DNA of 64,000 bases, taken from contig NC_020166.2 of NCBI RefSeq assembly GCF_000224145.3, positions 4,940,726 to 5,004,725 of the forward strand, given 5' to 3'. Shown piece after piece: positions 36,312 through 48,118 of this stretch; position 1 is the first letter of the stretch; the number at the start of each line of letters is the position of its first letter. Origin of the DNA: Ciona intestinalis (lineage: Eukaryota; Chordata; Ascidiacea; Phlebobranchia; Cionidae). The notes below the pieces were generated by a model. It was not told the origin of the DNA. It did not search any database and worked only from the letters and a program-made list of their open reading frames with translations. A program made the translations under genes and the position numbers.

Positions 36312-36971
36312 CTCGTTTTCATATAAAAGGGGGCCTCGCTCCATACAGACAAAACGGTAAAAGAAAAGCATTAAAACAGTTATTACATCGATAAATAGTA
36401 CAAAAAATATTACATTATTTTTTATTTATCTCTTCGAATACAGCAATGGATTAATTATTGCAAAGAAGAGATTGAACAACAAAACAACAGGGTAAAAACT
36501 ATTCCTGAGTAAAAAATAATACCATAAGAGCATATAATACCACATTCCCTTATCGTTGTATTTAACAGTTAACAACGCTGTGTTAAGGTCGTGCTGATTG
36601 AGGTTATATACGGTTATATAATTCCGTTAATATTCTTTATCAACTAACCACATGAGATGATGTATGTCCGCAGTTCAACATGCTATACTGCAGCGGCAAA
36701 CAATCTCCGAAAGTTGCTTGCGACAGCCACGTAATGTCTTCGTGCATCTAAAGTCACGAAGTACGTCAATCCTGTCACGATTTCGCTCAAAAACTGCGTA
36801 AATATTTTATGTCCATTTTATCAGTTTGGCTCAGTTCTGTTTTCGACTATTTTTTTTAAAGTTAATCACGATTTTGGGATTTTGAAAAGTATAAAAACGA
36901 GGTTACTCTAAATCGAATTTATTCTGAAAATCGTCTGCGACGTTTTGTTTAACTTTTTACAAAACAAAGAC
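36312..36971. other. Upstream region of the vWA gene
   Basis: Non-coding. It ends in the promoter listed below. Nothing else is recognised. Confidence 0.4.
36890..36897 (+). promoter_or_regulatory. TATA box of the vWA gene
   Basis: TATAAAAA in the context AAAAGTATAAAAACGAGG, 82 bases before the ATG at 36972. The spacing fits a 5' UTR of about 50 bases. Confidence 0.55.
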
Positions 36972-39241
36972 ATGAAACTGTTTCTGGTTGCATTATGTTT
37001 TACCTTCATGTTTGTGGCCCAAGTCTACGGTAAGTTTTTCAATAAGTAGTTTTGACATATTTTAAGTTATCGCTGTTACAATTTATATTACAAATGTCAG
37101 TAGCAAAGTAAATAATCCCAATGTTTAGTAAATACCTCTTATTAAAAGGTATATACATATTTTAACGCAAACTTATAGATATACAACTGGGCAAACTCTG
37201 TGTTTCTACAAAGAAATGTTATTTTTATTCTAACAGGACAATGTGCCAACTACGATAACATGGACCTTGTTGTTGCTGTCGACTCTTCGAAGTCAATGGG
37301 AAAACCGAATTTTGTGGAAGCCAAAAGATTGGTGGTCCGACTTATAAAGTAAGAAAAGTTTATGTTTTTGTTAATTTTTATTCGAAAATATCTTTAGCAA
37401 CATTAATGTCTCTCTCTTGTAGTAAACGTTTTTATGTTTATGTAATATATAATACCACGTTTAGGTTATATTTGTACTAATACACCTCACACGAAAATGT
37501 TAAGAATGCATAAAATACCATAAACTATATTTCAGACTAACTCAAGTTTATAATATTCTCCGAACAGCTCATTTAACACGTCCCCAACTCGAACCCGGGT
37601 CTCCATGTACAAGTTCTCCACATTTATTGACAGAAGAAGAGAACTTTACTTAAACGAAAAGATGGGCAATAAAAGACTACAGAGGAAAGAAGTGTGGGGA
37701 ATGCCTTATAATGGATACGGTAATTAAGACTGTGTATCCTATATAGACTCTTTTCAAATAGTACACTAAAAGCGCTATTGCTTTCCACGATATATATGGC
37801 TACATTATACGAAAAAATACTGTGTGTGTGATATAATATAAGCTACCCTAGTAACAGATATTGAAATGGAATTATTTTTCATAACTTTTGTTTACGATTT
37901 AAATAATGGTTTCATTTCGTTTTGATTACCCACTATCAATACAGCCGATTAACAAAATACGTCGAAATATCTATATATACTCGATACTCGTAAAAACATA
38001 ATGGTAATATTAGAATAATTACAATTTGCATACGTGTCTTCTTTATATAGGGCAATACTAATCCCACGCTTACGAGTTATGTCTGGTCCGCTCACGACAC
38101 AATGTATCTATTTTAGGTAGGGGTGTCTAGGTTGTTAAGGTTTAATCATAGCATTTTGTGAACCACTGGCACAGACGACTGAGAGTAAACATGCGATGAT
38201 GAAGTATATAGCTTGGCAAAACAACAATAAAAAACAGAATTCACGGTGTATTTTGATTGAATATAGTAGAGTGGGGAAAGATGAAAGACTTAAGCACATT
38301 GCCCAATGTTTCCAAATTCAAAGTGCATTTTTTTAGGTGATACAACGAATTAGAACTATCACTCCTTTATTAATTGACAACAATTCAAAAATATATACAG
38401 TACTGAGGGGAAGATAGGACACCTTTAGCACATAATATCCAAATATCCTGGTCCTGTTTTAAACAACTAACAACGGTGTATAGAAGTCCCGAGGATACGG
38501 TTTTAGAATTCTTTGATTCTTTGTTTACTACCAAATGGAACGAGAAAATAAAAGGAAAAGGTGTCCCATCTCCCCCCCACCCTACTATATCAAAACACAC
38601 GAGTTTTTAGCTATTCGCGGAGGTGATTTAGTACCATAACGAAAGTCGTTAAATATTTGTTAAAGTTTACCAATTTTCAGGATCCTACGTCGGTAGAGCA
38701 CTTAGCCACGCGTTTAGAGTCAGCTTCACAGAACGCCTTGGTGACAGACCAGGATCTAGAAATGTACTCCTAGTTATTACTGATGGGAGAAGCTATGATG
38801 GTGTTAAAGTTATTTCGAAACGACTGAGAAATTTGAAGGACGTTATGGTAAGTAATGTTTGTTGGGTACTGTGTGTTTTCCTGTATATAGACAGTTCATT
38901 TACCAATGGTTTAGAACAATGACATAAGAGAACTGTATTGGCCAAAAAGGCACACAGTACGAGTAAGTGCGGCATATTATACTGAAGTCACTTATATATG
39001 TGCATATTAGCCGACTGTATTTTAAAAACCACCGTATACCTACTCCATTTTTTAACCTTTTTCCGAATTTTAGATTTACGCCATTGGTGTTGTACCAGTC
39101 AACGAGCGTGGAATTCTCCAAAGAACCCTTACTGACATGACAAATGATATGGATCGGGTTTTTTTAGCACCACCTGGAGACTGGGCAGGCCCGATGTTTG
39201 AACGATTGGTGGCTCAGTTTATAAGCGATTTCTGCAACTAA
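36972..39241 (+). CDS. Small secreted von Willebrand factor A domain protein
   Basis: Five exons in frame: 36972-37029, 37237-37348, 37568-37719, 38681-38847 and 39074-39241. They give 218 residues. The start MKLFLVALCFTFMFVAQVYG is a clear signal peptide. The rest is a single vWA domain: strand one and the metal-site loop DLVVAVDSSKSMG (Asp35, Ser37, Ser39), RVSMYKFSTFID, GSYVGRALSHAFRV, NVLLVITDGRSYDG, VMIYAIGVV, and a closing helix MFERLVAQFISDFCN. The DxSxS and TDG parts of the metal site are kept. The loop that normally supplies a threonine (GGTxT type) reads GSYVG, so the metal site may be altered. The type resembles the vWA domains of collagens, matrilins and cochlin, but stands alone without other modules. 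Intron 3 carries a nested repeat. An AATAAA lies at 39410. Confidence 0.88.
38262..38640 (-). repeat. Family B fragment with a nested family A copy
   Basis: A reverse family B segment starts GTAGAGTGGGGAAAGATGAA and reads to ACAATTCAAAAATATATA. It resumes after the insertion at AAAACACACGAGTTTTTAGC. The same sequence is continuous in the copy at 45.74-45.95 kb. Confidence 0.7.
38397..38590 (-). repeat. Family A element nested in family B
   Basis: CAGTACTGAGGGGAAGATAG through CCCATCTCCCCCCCACCCTA, about 190 bp, inserted in an ATATATA tract of the family B copy. Confidence 0.75.
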
Positions 39242-39807
39242 TTTTGTCGACAGGCTAAACTATTCATGGAAGAGATGAAACTATCACCTCAGTTTTAATT
39301 TCTATTTCTTCGTGTACATTTGATATCATTTAAATTACAACCGTCATTACAATATAACTTGTAGCGCCCACCTAATTTCTATTTATTCACCATGCAAAGT
39401 AAAAATATGAATAAACCATCTTTCAAACATTAATTTGGTACAGTATAAAGCCGCAATATTGTAATTTTACTGGACAATGATAACACAGATATCTTGGGAA
39501 CGAAACCGTTACTTTAATTTTTTCGGATTTTTATGTTTTTGAATCCGCTTGTTTAGCAGAGCACGAAATTCACAGGGGATTTTTTGCCTCAGCGGTTTGT
39601 TTTGAAAGATAATTTTTAAATTTTACTAAAAACGCTAAGATTCTTAATTGTAAAAAATGTAATCGTTTACACGTTTTTTTAACAAAACATTACCAAGTAT
39701 ATATGCGGAAACTGCTTGTAGCCAGCGCACTATATAATATACCCAGTAAATAAAAAGCTTACATTATACAATTCATTTAGCGAGAAAAGTTTGCTTTAGG
39801 GTCAAAC
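39242..39807. other. Interval between the vWA and CCDC15-like genes
   Basis: Holds the vWA 3' UTR with AATAAA at 39410-39415. Close to the next ATG there is an acceptor-like TTTGCTTTAG ending at 39800. Nothing else is seen. Confidence 0.5.
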
Positions 39808-42800
39808 ATGTCTCCAATCCGTCATTCAAAGAGAATACCCCTCGTTAATTTAGACGTGATTGGAATCCGACCTGAGCCAGTTGTTCCTGATGGAGTTTGG
39901 ATTGAAATACAACCCTGTGCTGCTGGGAATGAAGCTGAGGTTTCTACATTTTTAGTTTATACTGCTTTTTATTCCTATACTTTTTGACATCACCACACTA
40001 CTCTACTGTGCTCAATTTTTCTAATGTTTAAAAAAAAGGGCGCACAGGTTGTTTGCAATCAATACTGACATATTAAACCGTGATAAGTTAACACAAAAAT
40101 CGTTGCGAATCTGCCCCAAAAATGTAGTCTCAGACCGCAATCCACATAAATATGATTGTAACAAATATCCTTAGCGCCAAAATAAACTTTTCAGTTTAGT
40201 CATCACATTGACTGTAAGACCATGCAAAAACACGCTAGTTTACAGTATTATGTATATATATATAATATATACAGCCTGCTGCTTGCATTAATCTTAATTT
40301 GATATTTTGTTTATTCTAGCACAATGCTTATTTTGAAGAAGAAAGAATAAACGCAACAAACTTGGCCTTAGCTGAGCGATTAATAAAGTTTCAGCGTATT
40401 ACACAGAAGCGTGTTGTACGTGCTGCTAACTTGCAAAGGAGAAATATAGATCAAGCACAGTCAGAGAAGGTTGGTGGTTTTCTATTTTTGTCTTTCCTTA
40501 TGCTGTGATGAGCGGCTGAATGTAAATTATTTAAAAAATAACTTACATTCACAGTTAGGTTATTTCAAATATCCTGTCAAAATGTTACTCAAGAGTTTTT
40601 GGACAATGCATAACATAATTTCCTATTGTCTCTCATAATGAATAAAGATTTATGCTTGTGTTTTCCAACTTGACATGTAAAACTAGAAAAACTGACAATG
40701 TCCTTGTTGTTGTGGCATATCACCACATGCACATCTAACGCTTTTGTTTTATCTTTCAGATGGAAGAGGAACGCGAGGTCCTCCACAGAAGCGCCTCTGC
40801 TGCAGAAAGATCAACTCCGAAGAAAAATCGATGTTCGTACAATGTTAACCCGATAACAATAGATGGAAGTGGAAAAATAACCTCAAGTGCTCAACTCAGT
40901 GCTTCTAATACAAAGGTAAAAATGGCATACCAAGGGACCCTTCGTATCTGTGTTTTGGTTGGAGTTGACTTATTACCCCAACACCCAAGGAGTTTACACC
41001 ATATGTTGTTGCAAATAGCTATGGAGCTTAGGAGTCATTAGTTGTTTCTGCTTTTTTCTGTCTATAAACTAGATAGCTGCTTTCACTAGTTCAAATAGTA
41101 CGGTAGTTCTTAAACATGTGATGTGTAGTTAAACGTGCCTTCCGTAGCCTACGGACCGTAGGTTTTGCTGATTTTTTTGCTTTAAAAATGCTGATGGAAT
41201 TATTTTTGGAATATCCATATTTCATGTCAATTATTACTAAATTCGGCAAATATTACATTGTAATTGTATGAAATTACTGTGTTTGATTATTGGTTGCTGG
41301 CTTAGTGGCTTGCTGTGTTATCAGTTGTTAAGCAACATGCTGTTGTAGTAAAAATAACAGCTCTGCGTAAAATAATGATTCAGTTTTCATCATAAATTTT
41401 ATTCCAGGTTGGAGCGGAACTTGATTTGAAGTCAGATGAAACTTCCAACCAAAGAAGAATTGCTCGACAAAAACTTGCTGAAAAACTAATTGTCCCTAAC
41501 ACTAGAGGAAGCAAAGAGTTGCAGGATAGGGAAACCCCCCTGCCTGGTGGAGTTTGGGGTGTCGGAGCATCAAGAGACGTAAATTTAAAAAAAAAATTTA
41601 AATAGAACAGTGTTCGTAAAATTTATCTTTGTTGTTTTAAAATAGATTTTTTTTCTTTTTTTTCAGCATTAAATATTTACATGTATAATCATTTTTTTAT
41701 TTTTAACAGAAATCTTCAACACGAATTCACGATTCCCATGTTTCTATTAGTGAGCAAAATACTGACATACCAAATGGTAATTCAGCGTTAAATGAAACTG
41801 TACAAACGATACCTGCTGTCTTAGCACCACACGATGTCGCACTTGCGTCACTACAAGAATCAATTACAGGTTGTTATAAAATTACAAAAAAGAATTTATT
41901 GAGTTTGTTATAAAATTCATAATAAATAACAGAATCTCAAACGCTTTTTACTGCCGTTGTTGCTAATAAAATACTTACAAATAAATAGCCCTCGTGTAGA
42001 ATTTACCTTTTAAAAAACAGATTTTTTACATGTACAGATCCCACAAGAAAACCTGTTCGAACAGATCTGTTGCAAACTCTGCTTTCAACAAACTGTACGA
42101 TTGATGAAACAAACCAACCACTAGATAGGGAGCAAGAGCAAATAGAGAACCTACCTGGTCACGCATCATCGCACACACCACACACAGTGCATTTCAAACT
42201 AAACAAAGAACAATGGAAAAGGTGGAGCATGTTTTAAAACTATTGTTACTTTGTATTTTCATAGAAATAAATGATTTGTTTGTCACTTAAACTTGCTGTA
42301 TATACATATTAACACAGTCATTAGCATGTCTGCCTTTAACCCATAGGTTACAGATTCAAGACTGGTCGTTGCTACCAGTGTGGAGTGGTGTCCTGGGGCC
42401 TGACACCTAACTGCTCCAAGTTCCAACCTATTAGTCTCCCAGGGATTCTTTATAATGTCGGCCTTAATACTAAGACTTTGGGGTAATAAGCCAACTAAAT
42501 CTCAGGTCCTAGAATGTATTACGCTGTAGAATAGCACAACAAATGCATTTCCTTAAGCAATACTTAGCTTGTTTTGTTTTTATTTTGTGTATAAAAAATA
42601 AAACACATGGCTAATAGATTCTATTTAAAATGCAGTTCTACCAAGTTTTTAGCACAGACTTTTTTCTCATATTTTTTCACTATTTCAGTGAAAATATTAC
42701 CCCCGTGGAAGAAGTGACAACTGGGGTTGTGGTTACCAGGGCAACAAGATCAACTGGGGATTTCCCTCACCCCACAGAGTACCCCGTTCCACGCAGGGAG

Positions 42801-44475
42801 CTGGCATCGATCGAAAACAAAGGTTTGTTATATTTAATGTAACTTATTGTTGCATTTCTTTTAAAGTTTATTATTTTGCAAAAATGAGGTGTTTGGGCAC
42901 AATTTCTAGGGAAAGTTAGGTTTCATGAATGAGCTTGTTAGGGGTGCTAACGGTGACATCCACCAACTTTTGGATTAGGTGTGACGTCATGTGTTATGCA
43001 ACCTTTCACAGAAGCACCTCCGATACTCCGACCAGGAGTTGTAGAAATTAATGCAAAGAAAGCTTCAGAGCGTGCTCGATGGATGTCACGTCGTGTGTTC
43101 GCTGATGCAGAACGTGAGAGAGCTCGAGAGATGCTACGCATGAAAGAACATAAACAACGAGTGAATATGTGAGTCATTGTTTATGTCTAAACTTAGGAAG
43201 AATATGCCAACTGTATTGTCTTGCAAGACCTCACCCTTACAAAATAGAATGTCTAAACTTTTATTCAAATTTGTTGGTGAGAATGTGTATTTTTTTAATA
43301 ATACATAGTTCCCAAATGTGTCTTACAGTTTAAATATGTTCCATATCAAATATGAAATTACATTTTTGTTTTGTCAAAAAATATATATATAGTATGGTGG
43401 AGTGAGATGTTCTCTTTCTCTTGTTCTAAACCTGATCAGAAAATATGGGATTTTAATGCTAATGATATCCCATCTTACCCCACATTAATATAGTTTTTTT
43501 TACTAAAGCTTGAAATCGGAGAAAGAACGACAGCGTAAAGAACTTGAAGAAAAGTCTCGTCATCAAGTAGAGGCTGTTGCCGTGGTAACTGAACAATTGA
43601 AGAGAGATGAGATAAAGAAAGAGAGTAAGATGAGGAAGAGGAAAGAGAAGGAGGAAAAGAAGCAACAGAAACAACAAAGGTGAGATTTAATTGAAAGTTT
43701 ATTCGTTCTACAAATGAATCTAAAATTCCTGTGTTCTTTTGGACTGTTTTATTCATTTAGTGTGAAATTTTCCCTTGGTTTAGTATAGAGTCATGTAAAA
43801 TGGAAGCTATTTTGGACTTCAAACTTGTTTGCAAAATAATGTAATATTATTTGTGTAAAAGTTGAAGTGAAATTTCACCCATGCCCCCTCATGTTACACC
43901 TATGATGTCAATTGCCCGATTTTTAACTAATTTCAGACTCGTCCTTACACGTGTGCATTTTATTGATCAAACTACTGTTTTCCTAATTAGATTTTCTGCT
44001 GCAATTCGTAACCAGCTTAAAGAAAGAGTTGAACAAAACAAAATCGAGCTTCCACCACTTTGCATGTGTGGCTTAACATTCTGGGATACCAACCCGAACA
44101 CTTGCGCCAACAATTGCATGTTTTATAAGAATGATGGAGGTATGGGCGTATTCTTGTTACAAAACACGTTTTTTTTAGTTTGTGGTTGGTTCGGTTTATC
44201 TCCAAACTAGTATATAGTTTGAGTATTTTATGTAATGTTTAGGGCATTTAACATGTTTTTTTTTTCATGCAGCGTATGCAAAGGCGCTGCAAGCGGTGTT
44301 AGAAGCTGTGGAAAGAAACATCGGCCCCTTCCATAAAGATGCTCTTCAACGGTGCGCTGTCTCACTCCCTCTTGTGACAGATGATTTCGAAGATGCACCA
44401 CCACTTGAGTCTGCTCGCACGACCGTATCTATTCGGTCGCAATTATCGAATGCTTTTACTTTTGAAAAACTATGA
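39808..44475 (+). CDS. CCDC15: CCDC15-like coiled-coil protein
   Basis: Eleven exons join in one frame: 39808-39939, 40320-40469, 40760-40915, 41408-41578, 41710-41869, 42038-42221, 42689-42822, 42979-43168, 43509-43679, 43991-44139 and 44273-44475. They give 599 residues. The name rests on two stretches I associate with CCDC15. One is the N-terminal VVPDGVWIEIQP followed by a charged helix with AYFEEER. The other is the C-terminal block LPPLCMCGLTFWDTNP, then TCANNCMFYKN and AYAKALQAV. Between them lie disordered sequence and a highly charged coiled coil (exons 8-10, with KRKEKEEKKQQKQQR). Vertebrate CCDC15 has been linked to the centriole. Cysteines 507, 509, 521 and 525 form a CxC-x11-CxxxC cluster that could bind a metal. 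An acceptor-like site ends 8 bases before the ATG. AATAAA lies at 44640. Confidence 0.75.
42310..42515 (+). repeat. Diverged SINE in a CCDC15 intron
   Basis: TTAGCATGTCTGCCTTTAAC, GGTTACAGATTCAAGACTGG and TCGTTGCTACCAGTGTGGAG match the tRNA-like head and start of body of the local SINE family, with substitutions. The tail differs. Confidence 0.55.
43388..43494. repeat. Short inverted-repeat element related to family A
   Basis: ATATAGTATGGTGGAGTGAG at one end and CCCATCTTACCCCACATTAA at the other, about 105 bp. The ends are family-A-like but the interior is shorter and different. Confidence 0.5.
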
Positions 44476-44864
44476 AAAATATATAGATATTGCATACTCA
44501 AATGTTAATGTAATCCAATAGCGTGTTTTATAATGGTGCGAAAAATTCACTCAGAAAACAAAAGCCCACCAAACAAAAGCACAATTTGGCGGATGCATTA
44601 AACCGGAGTCCAGTCAAGACGCGTAAAAACAGATCGTTTAATAAATAATCACAAAATGCTAGGACATTATTTCATTTGATGCAACCGGCGAGTCAATATA
44701 AATATTTGTCTATCCTTTATCGGGATTAGCAAACAATTCTTTTCATAAATTTTAACCAGGTCGAATAAAATATTGTTTTGGAGACAATTTTGTATGTAAT
44801 GTTTGTAACTGCCCGGAAAACGACAGTCGTTATCACACGGGTTTAACACCTCGTGCCATCTTAC
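44476..44864. other. CCDC15 3' flank
   Basis: Contains the likely polyadenylation signal AATAAA at 44640-44645. Nothing else is recognised before the SINE. Confidence 0.4.
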
Positions 44865-45137
44865 GAGTTACCATGTATGTTACTTTGTGGGTGACTTTTA
44901 TTAGGGGGGGTTAGGTATGGCTGATAACTGGTTACTTTGTGGGTGACTTTTATTAGGGGGGGTTAGGTATGGCTGATAACTTGTACAACCCATTAGTGAC
45001 CACTGGGTTGGAGCAATTGCTGTTAAGTGTCTTGCTCAAGGACACATACGCCCACAATGGTGGCAGCGGCGAGGCTTGAAGCCATTACTTCTCGGTTTCA
45101 TGCATGCGCGCTAACCACTTTGCCACGGCGCCGGTGG
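44865..45137 (-). repeat. SINE with an internal tandem duplication
   Basis: Reverse-oriented member of the 35158 family: CACATACGCCCACAATGGTG, GGCTTGAAGCC and CTTTGCCACGGCGCCGG give body, box B and head. Its tail contains two copies of a 52-base unit (TACTTTGTGGGTGACTTTTA at 44881 and 44933), a local duplication within the copy. Confidence 0.75.
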
Positions 45138-45193
45138 TTCAGTTGCTGTCACAAACTAGTTGACACAGGTGCAATTATTGTAAGCGAACAGAA

Positions 45194-46440
45194 GGTAAAG
45201 TAGGGTGGGGTTACAGGATTTTTTAAATCTCTTACGGGTACCCATTTGAGGATGGACGAAACAAACGTTAAAGTATCACTGGACAGTATTCTTACAGTTC
45301 AATAAAGTACGCGGCAAAGGCAGTTAAAATTGTTGTAAAGTAATAATATTCGGTGTTAAACGATAATACATTTTTTCAATGGTTTAAAAAGCATATTAAT
45401 TATAGAGGTTTATTTAGGAGTTTGAATCATTAATCCAGTATCGTAGTTTAATAAAAAATGGGCTGAAATATTTTGCGCAGTTTGGTTTTATCTCATAAAA
45501 TTGGTTTTAGCTTTGTAAGAAAAACTAAGTTATATATATAAAGTTTACGCCTACGTGGCAAACAGATTAGTAGAGGCTGTTAATTTCAGTAAGTTACCCA
45601 CCATTTGTACAACACTATTATTATTAAGTCTTTTATTTCTTTGTCCCGTATTGCCCCACTTTTTCAGTTAAATGGTTTTTGTTGCCAAACTCTACAGTTT
45701 TATTTCATTACTTTCTACCTTATGGGTAATTCAAATCATATATAGTAGGGTGGGGGATATGGGACGCTTAAGCATATATTGCCCAATATAAAATCAAAAT
45801 ACAATGACGGTTTTTGGGTAACACCAAGAATTAGTAGGCTACATACGTTTATAAATTGACAGCAATTCAAAAATATATATTAAAACACACGAGAATTTAG
45901 TATTTAACGATTCGCACAACAGAACTTACCAATTCGAAAACGCACAGGGGGCAATTTAAATTTTATTTTACTTTTGATTAACAAATGAGTTTTTTATTAG
46001 GAATACACGTAAATAAAATAAAATAATAATAACCCCCCCTCCAAAAATACAAGTTTAATCGTGCTAATTCGTAATATTACCCCTAAAGTCATATAGTAGG
46101 GTGGGGAAGATGGGACGCTTAAAATTTTGTAGTTCGAACGATTAAGCTAGTTTCATAGCTTTATAAAACAACCCTAAATATTTCGTACAGTTTGATTTTG
46201 TCTCATAAACTAGTTTTAGTTTTGTGAAAAAAAGAGATATAAACATGAGGAAAACAGGCAGGGGTCAATATGGCTTTAATTTGAGATAAAAAACAACAAA
46301 AAATATCAGCTTAACGTTGTATACACAGCCGGTTGAATTCGGTAGGTTAACTATCAAGTTGCCGAATACTGTTATTGTAAATATATTGCAACTGGGAGTG
46401 GCATCTTAACCCGCATTGTAGTTCTGTAGGTTTTTATATT
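45194..46440. repeat. Cluster of family B copies in alternating orientation
   Basis: Three adjoining segments: about 45194-45665 (+), 45740-46080 (-, starting GTAGGGTGGGGGATATGGGA) and 46092-46440 (+, starting GTAGGGTGGGGAAGATGGGA). They share blocks with the copies at 10, 34, 50 and 63 kb. No coding capacity was seen. Confidence 0.65.
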
Positions 46441-46554
46441 GTGTAATGATATGTTGTAATGATGTGTTCGTATGGTACTTTACTGTTTTATATTTTCATG
46501 ATCTTTATGTTTTGCGTGAACCGTTGTGTTTTTAAGAGTCGATTGCATGCACAG

Positions 46555-47045
46555 CACAGAAATAAAAAAGAATAGAACGCGCATCTCCAACGTCGGCAAA
46601 GGAGAGAGCATGATACACTCTCTCTCTTTTGCGGGTCGTTCCCGTTTACTATTGTAGTCGATGGATTCGAGGGCGTTTTATTTAGTTTTTCTTAATTTTT
46701 TGACTTGATTTAAAGTTATAAGGTAAAACAACTATTTTCTAATATACAAATATTTCTAACAAACAGTTTGCTTGAAGGTTTTTAATTAAAATTATTAAAT
46801 AATTAAATTTCCTAAAAAGTGGTAAACTGTAAGCGTTAACCTACCAAATAACTAAACTGGCCCAATAAACTTGAATAGCTGGTGTAGTTTTTGAAATAAA
46901 CAACTAAAACTTCCTAAAACTACCATGCGCCCATCTTTTACAATGGAGACGAAGGGAAATGGGGGAGTTGGTGGTCACGTGAATAGAAAAAAGAATATGT
47001 CACGGTTTTGGGCAGTTGCGCGTTCTACTCTTTTTTATTTCTGTG
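46555..47045. mobile_element. hAT-like non-autonomous element with 8-bp target duplication
   Basis: Terminal inverted repeats of 28 bp lie at 46555-46582 and 47018-47045, beginning CACAGAAATAAAAAAG and ending GAACGCGC, with one mismatch. Both ends are flanked by ATGCACAG (46547-46554 and 47046-47053), a perfect 8-bp duplication. Element length is 491 bp with no open frame. An 8-bp duplication points to the hAT superfamily, mobilised by a transposase from elsewhere. The intact duplication and matching ends suggest a fairly recent insertion. Confidence 0.85.
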
Positions 47046-47298
47046 ATGCACAGTAAGTTTTCACTTCGATGTATATAGTACTGCCGGGTATAGCACACAA
47101 AAAGCAAAAGATCTCTAACTATCATGATCGTGTTTTAAAACGTCTGAGCTAGATACAGGCGTGCTAACCACTGCTGTGCCACGACGTTAAACATATTAAA
47201 TTTGTTGTTCGTCGTGTACAGTGTGATCTTCGTCTGGAAGATTCCTTCACTCGCTGTTTTGATCCCAATAAAGGAAACATAGAGATAGAATAAAGATT

Positions 47299-47550
47299 AT
47301 GCACAGGGCGACGACTGCGGCGTTAAATTTCACAGACAGATTAAACAGAAATTGCCAATCCCGCAGTGATGTGTATCCACACTATTCTATAGAAATGTTC
47401 AACGGCGTACGTGGCCAAAGACAAACTGCTAAGTACACAGCAGAAAATATATCAAGTCTAACTAAAAGTATACCAAAGAAAAATATGGTTCGCCAACTAC
47501 TAGAGTCATCAGCCTCTGCAAAAAACAAAATATATAATAGCTTAAGATAA
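47299..47550 (+). CDS. Possible small basic protein, 83 residues
   Basis: A single open frame, MHRATTAALNFTDRLNRN to KNKIYNSLR. It is basic, with no signal peptide, membrane span or known motif. It lies between a SINE fragment and a family A element, and has a plausible AT-rich leader. I do not recognise it. Codon use is not obviously unlike the neighbouring exons. It could be a real intronless gene or chance. Confidence 0.3.
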   Translation: MHRATTAALNFTDRLNRNCQSRSDVYPHYSIEMFNGVRGQRQTAKYTAENISSLTKSIPKKNMVRQLLESSASAKNKIYNSLR

Positions 47551-47622
47551 AACGGTCCATGTTTTCATTGTCTTTTACTGTCTCATTCGGCAAAAAAAAG
47601 TAAACAAAAAAGATTTACATCA

Positions 47623-47820
47623 TTATAGTAGGGTTGGGGGAGATGGGACACCTTTTTATTCTATTTTCTCGTCTCATTTGGTAATAAACAAAGAACAATT
47701 AAAAAGTTTTAAAACGGTATCTTCGCGACTTCCACAGACCGTTGTTAATTGTTTAAAACACGACCAGGATATTAAGCTATTATGTGCTAAAGGCGTCCCA
47801 TCTTCCCCCACCCTACTATA
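47623..47820 (+). repeat. Family A element, near complete
   Basis: ATAGTAGGGTTGGGGGAGAT through AGGCGTCCCATCTTCCCCCA to CCCTACTATATA, about 197 bp. It is one of the best-preserved copies in the window. Confidence 0.85.
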
Positions 47821-48075
47821 TACACCAGCCTCTCACGACTCTAGAGCGTTGTTAACTTAAAAAAAAACGATTAGAAAATTTTGTATATTATGTGCCAACA
47901 ATGTCCATTTTACTCCATAGTTCTACACTCCAGAAGAAACGTGCTCGCTTAGTTGACAATTTCTGCGTAATACACTAAGCAACGAACTGACTGAACCCAG
48001 TCTTTCAGGGAAATGAGCAAATCTTTTAATTCATTGTAAGCATCCTCTATTAGATTGTTTTTTCCTTTTCAATGC

Positions 48076-48083
48076 TTTATAAG
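48076..48083 (+). promoter_or_regulatory. Possible TATA box of the peptide precursor gene
   Basis: TTTATAAG, 36 bases before the ATG at 48119. If it is used, the 5' UTR would be very short. Confidence 0.35.
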
Positions 48084-48118
48084 CTAGTGAGTGCAGAGGT
48101 TGATTACTAAACTCGAAA

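Noticed and set aside
43459-43756. Minus-strand open frames of 72 and 93 codons
   Set aside because: They are antisense to the charged coiled-coil exon 9 of the CCDC15-like gene. The leucine- and serine-rich translation is what reverse-complemented Lys/Glu codons give.
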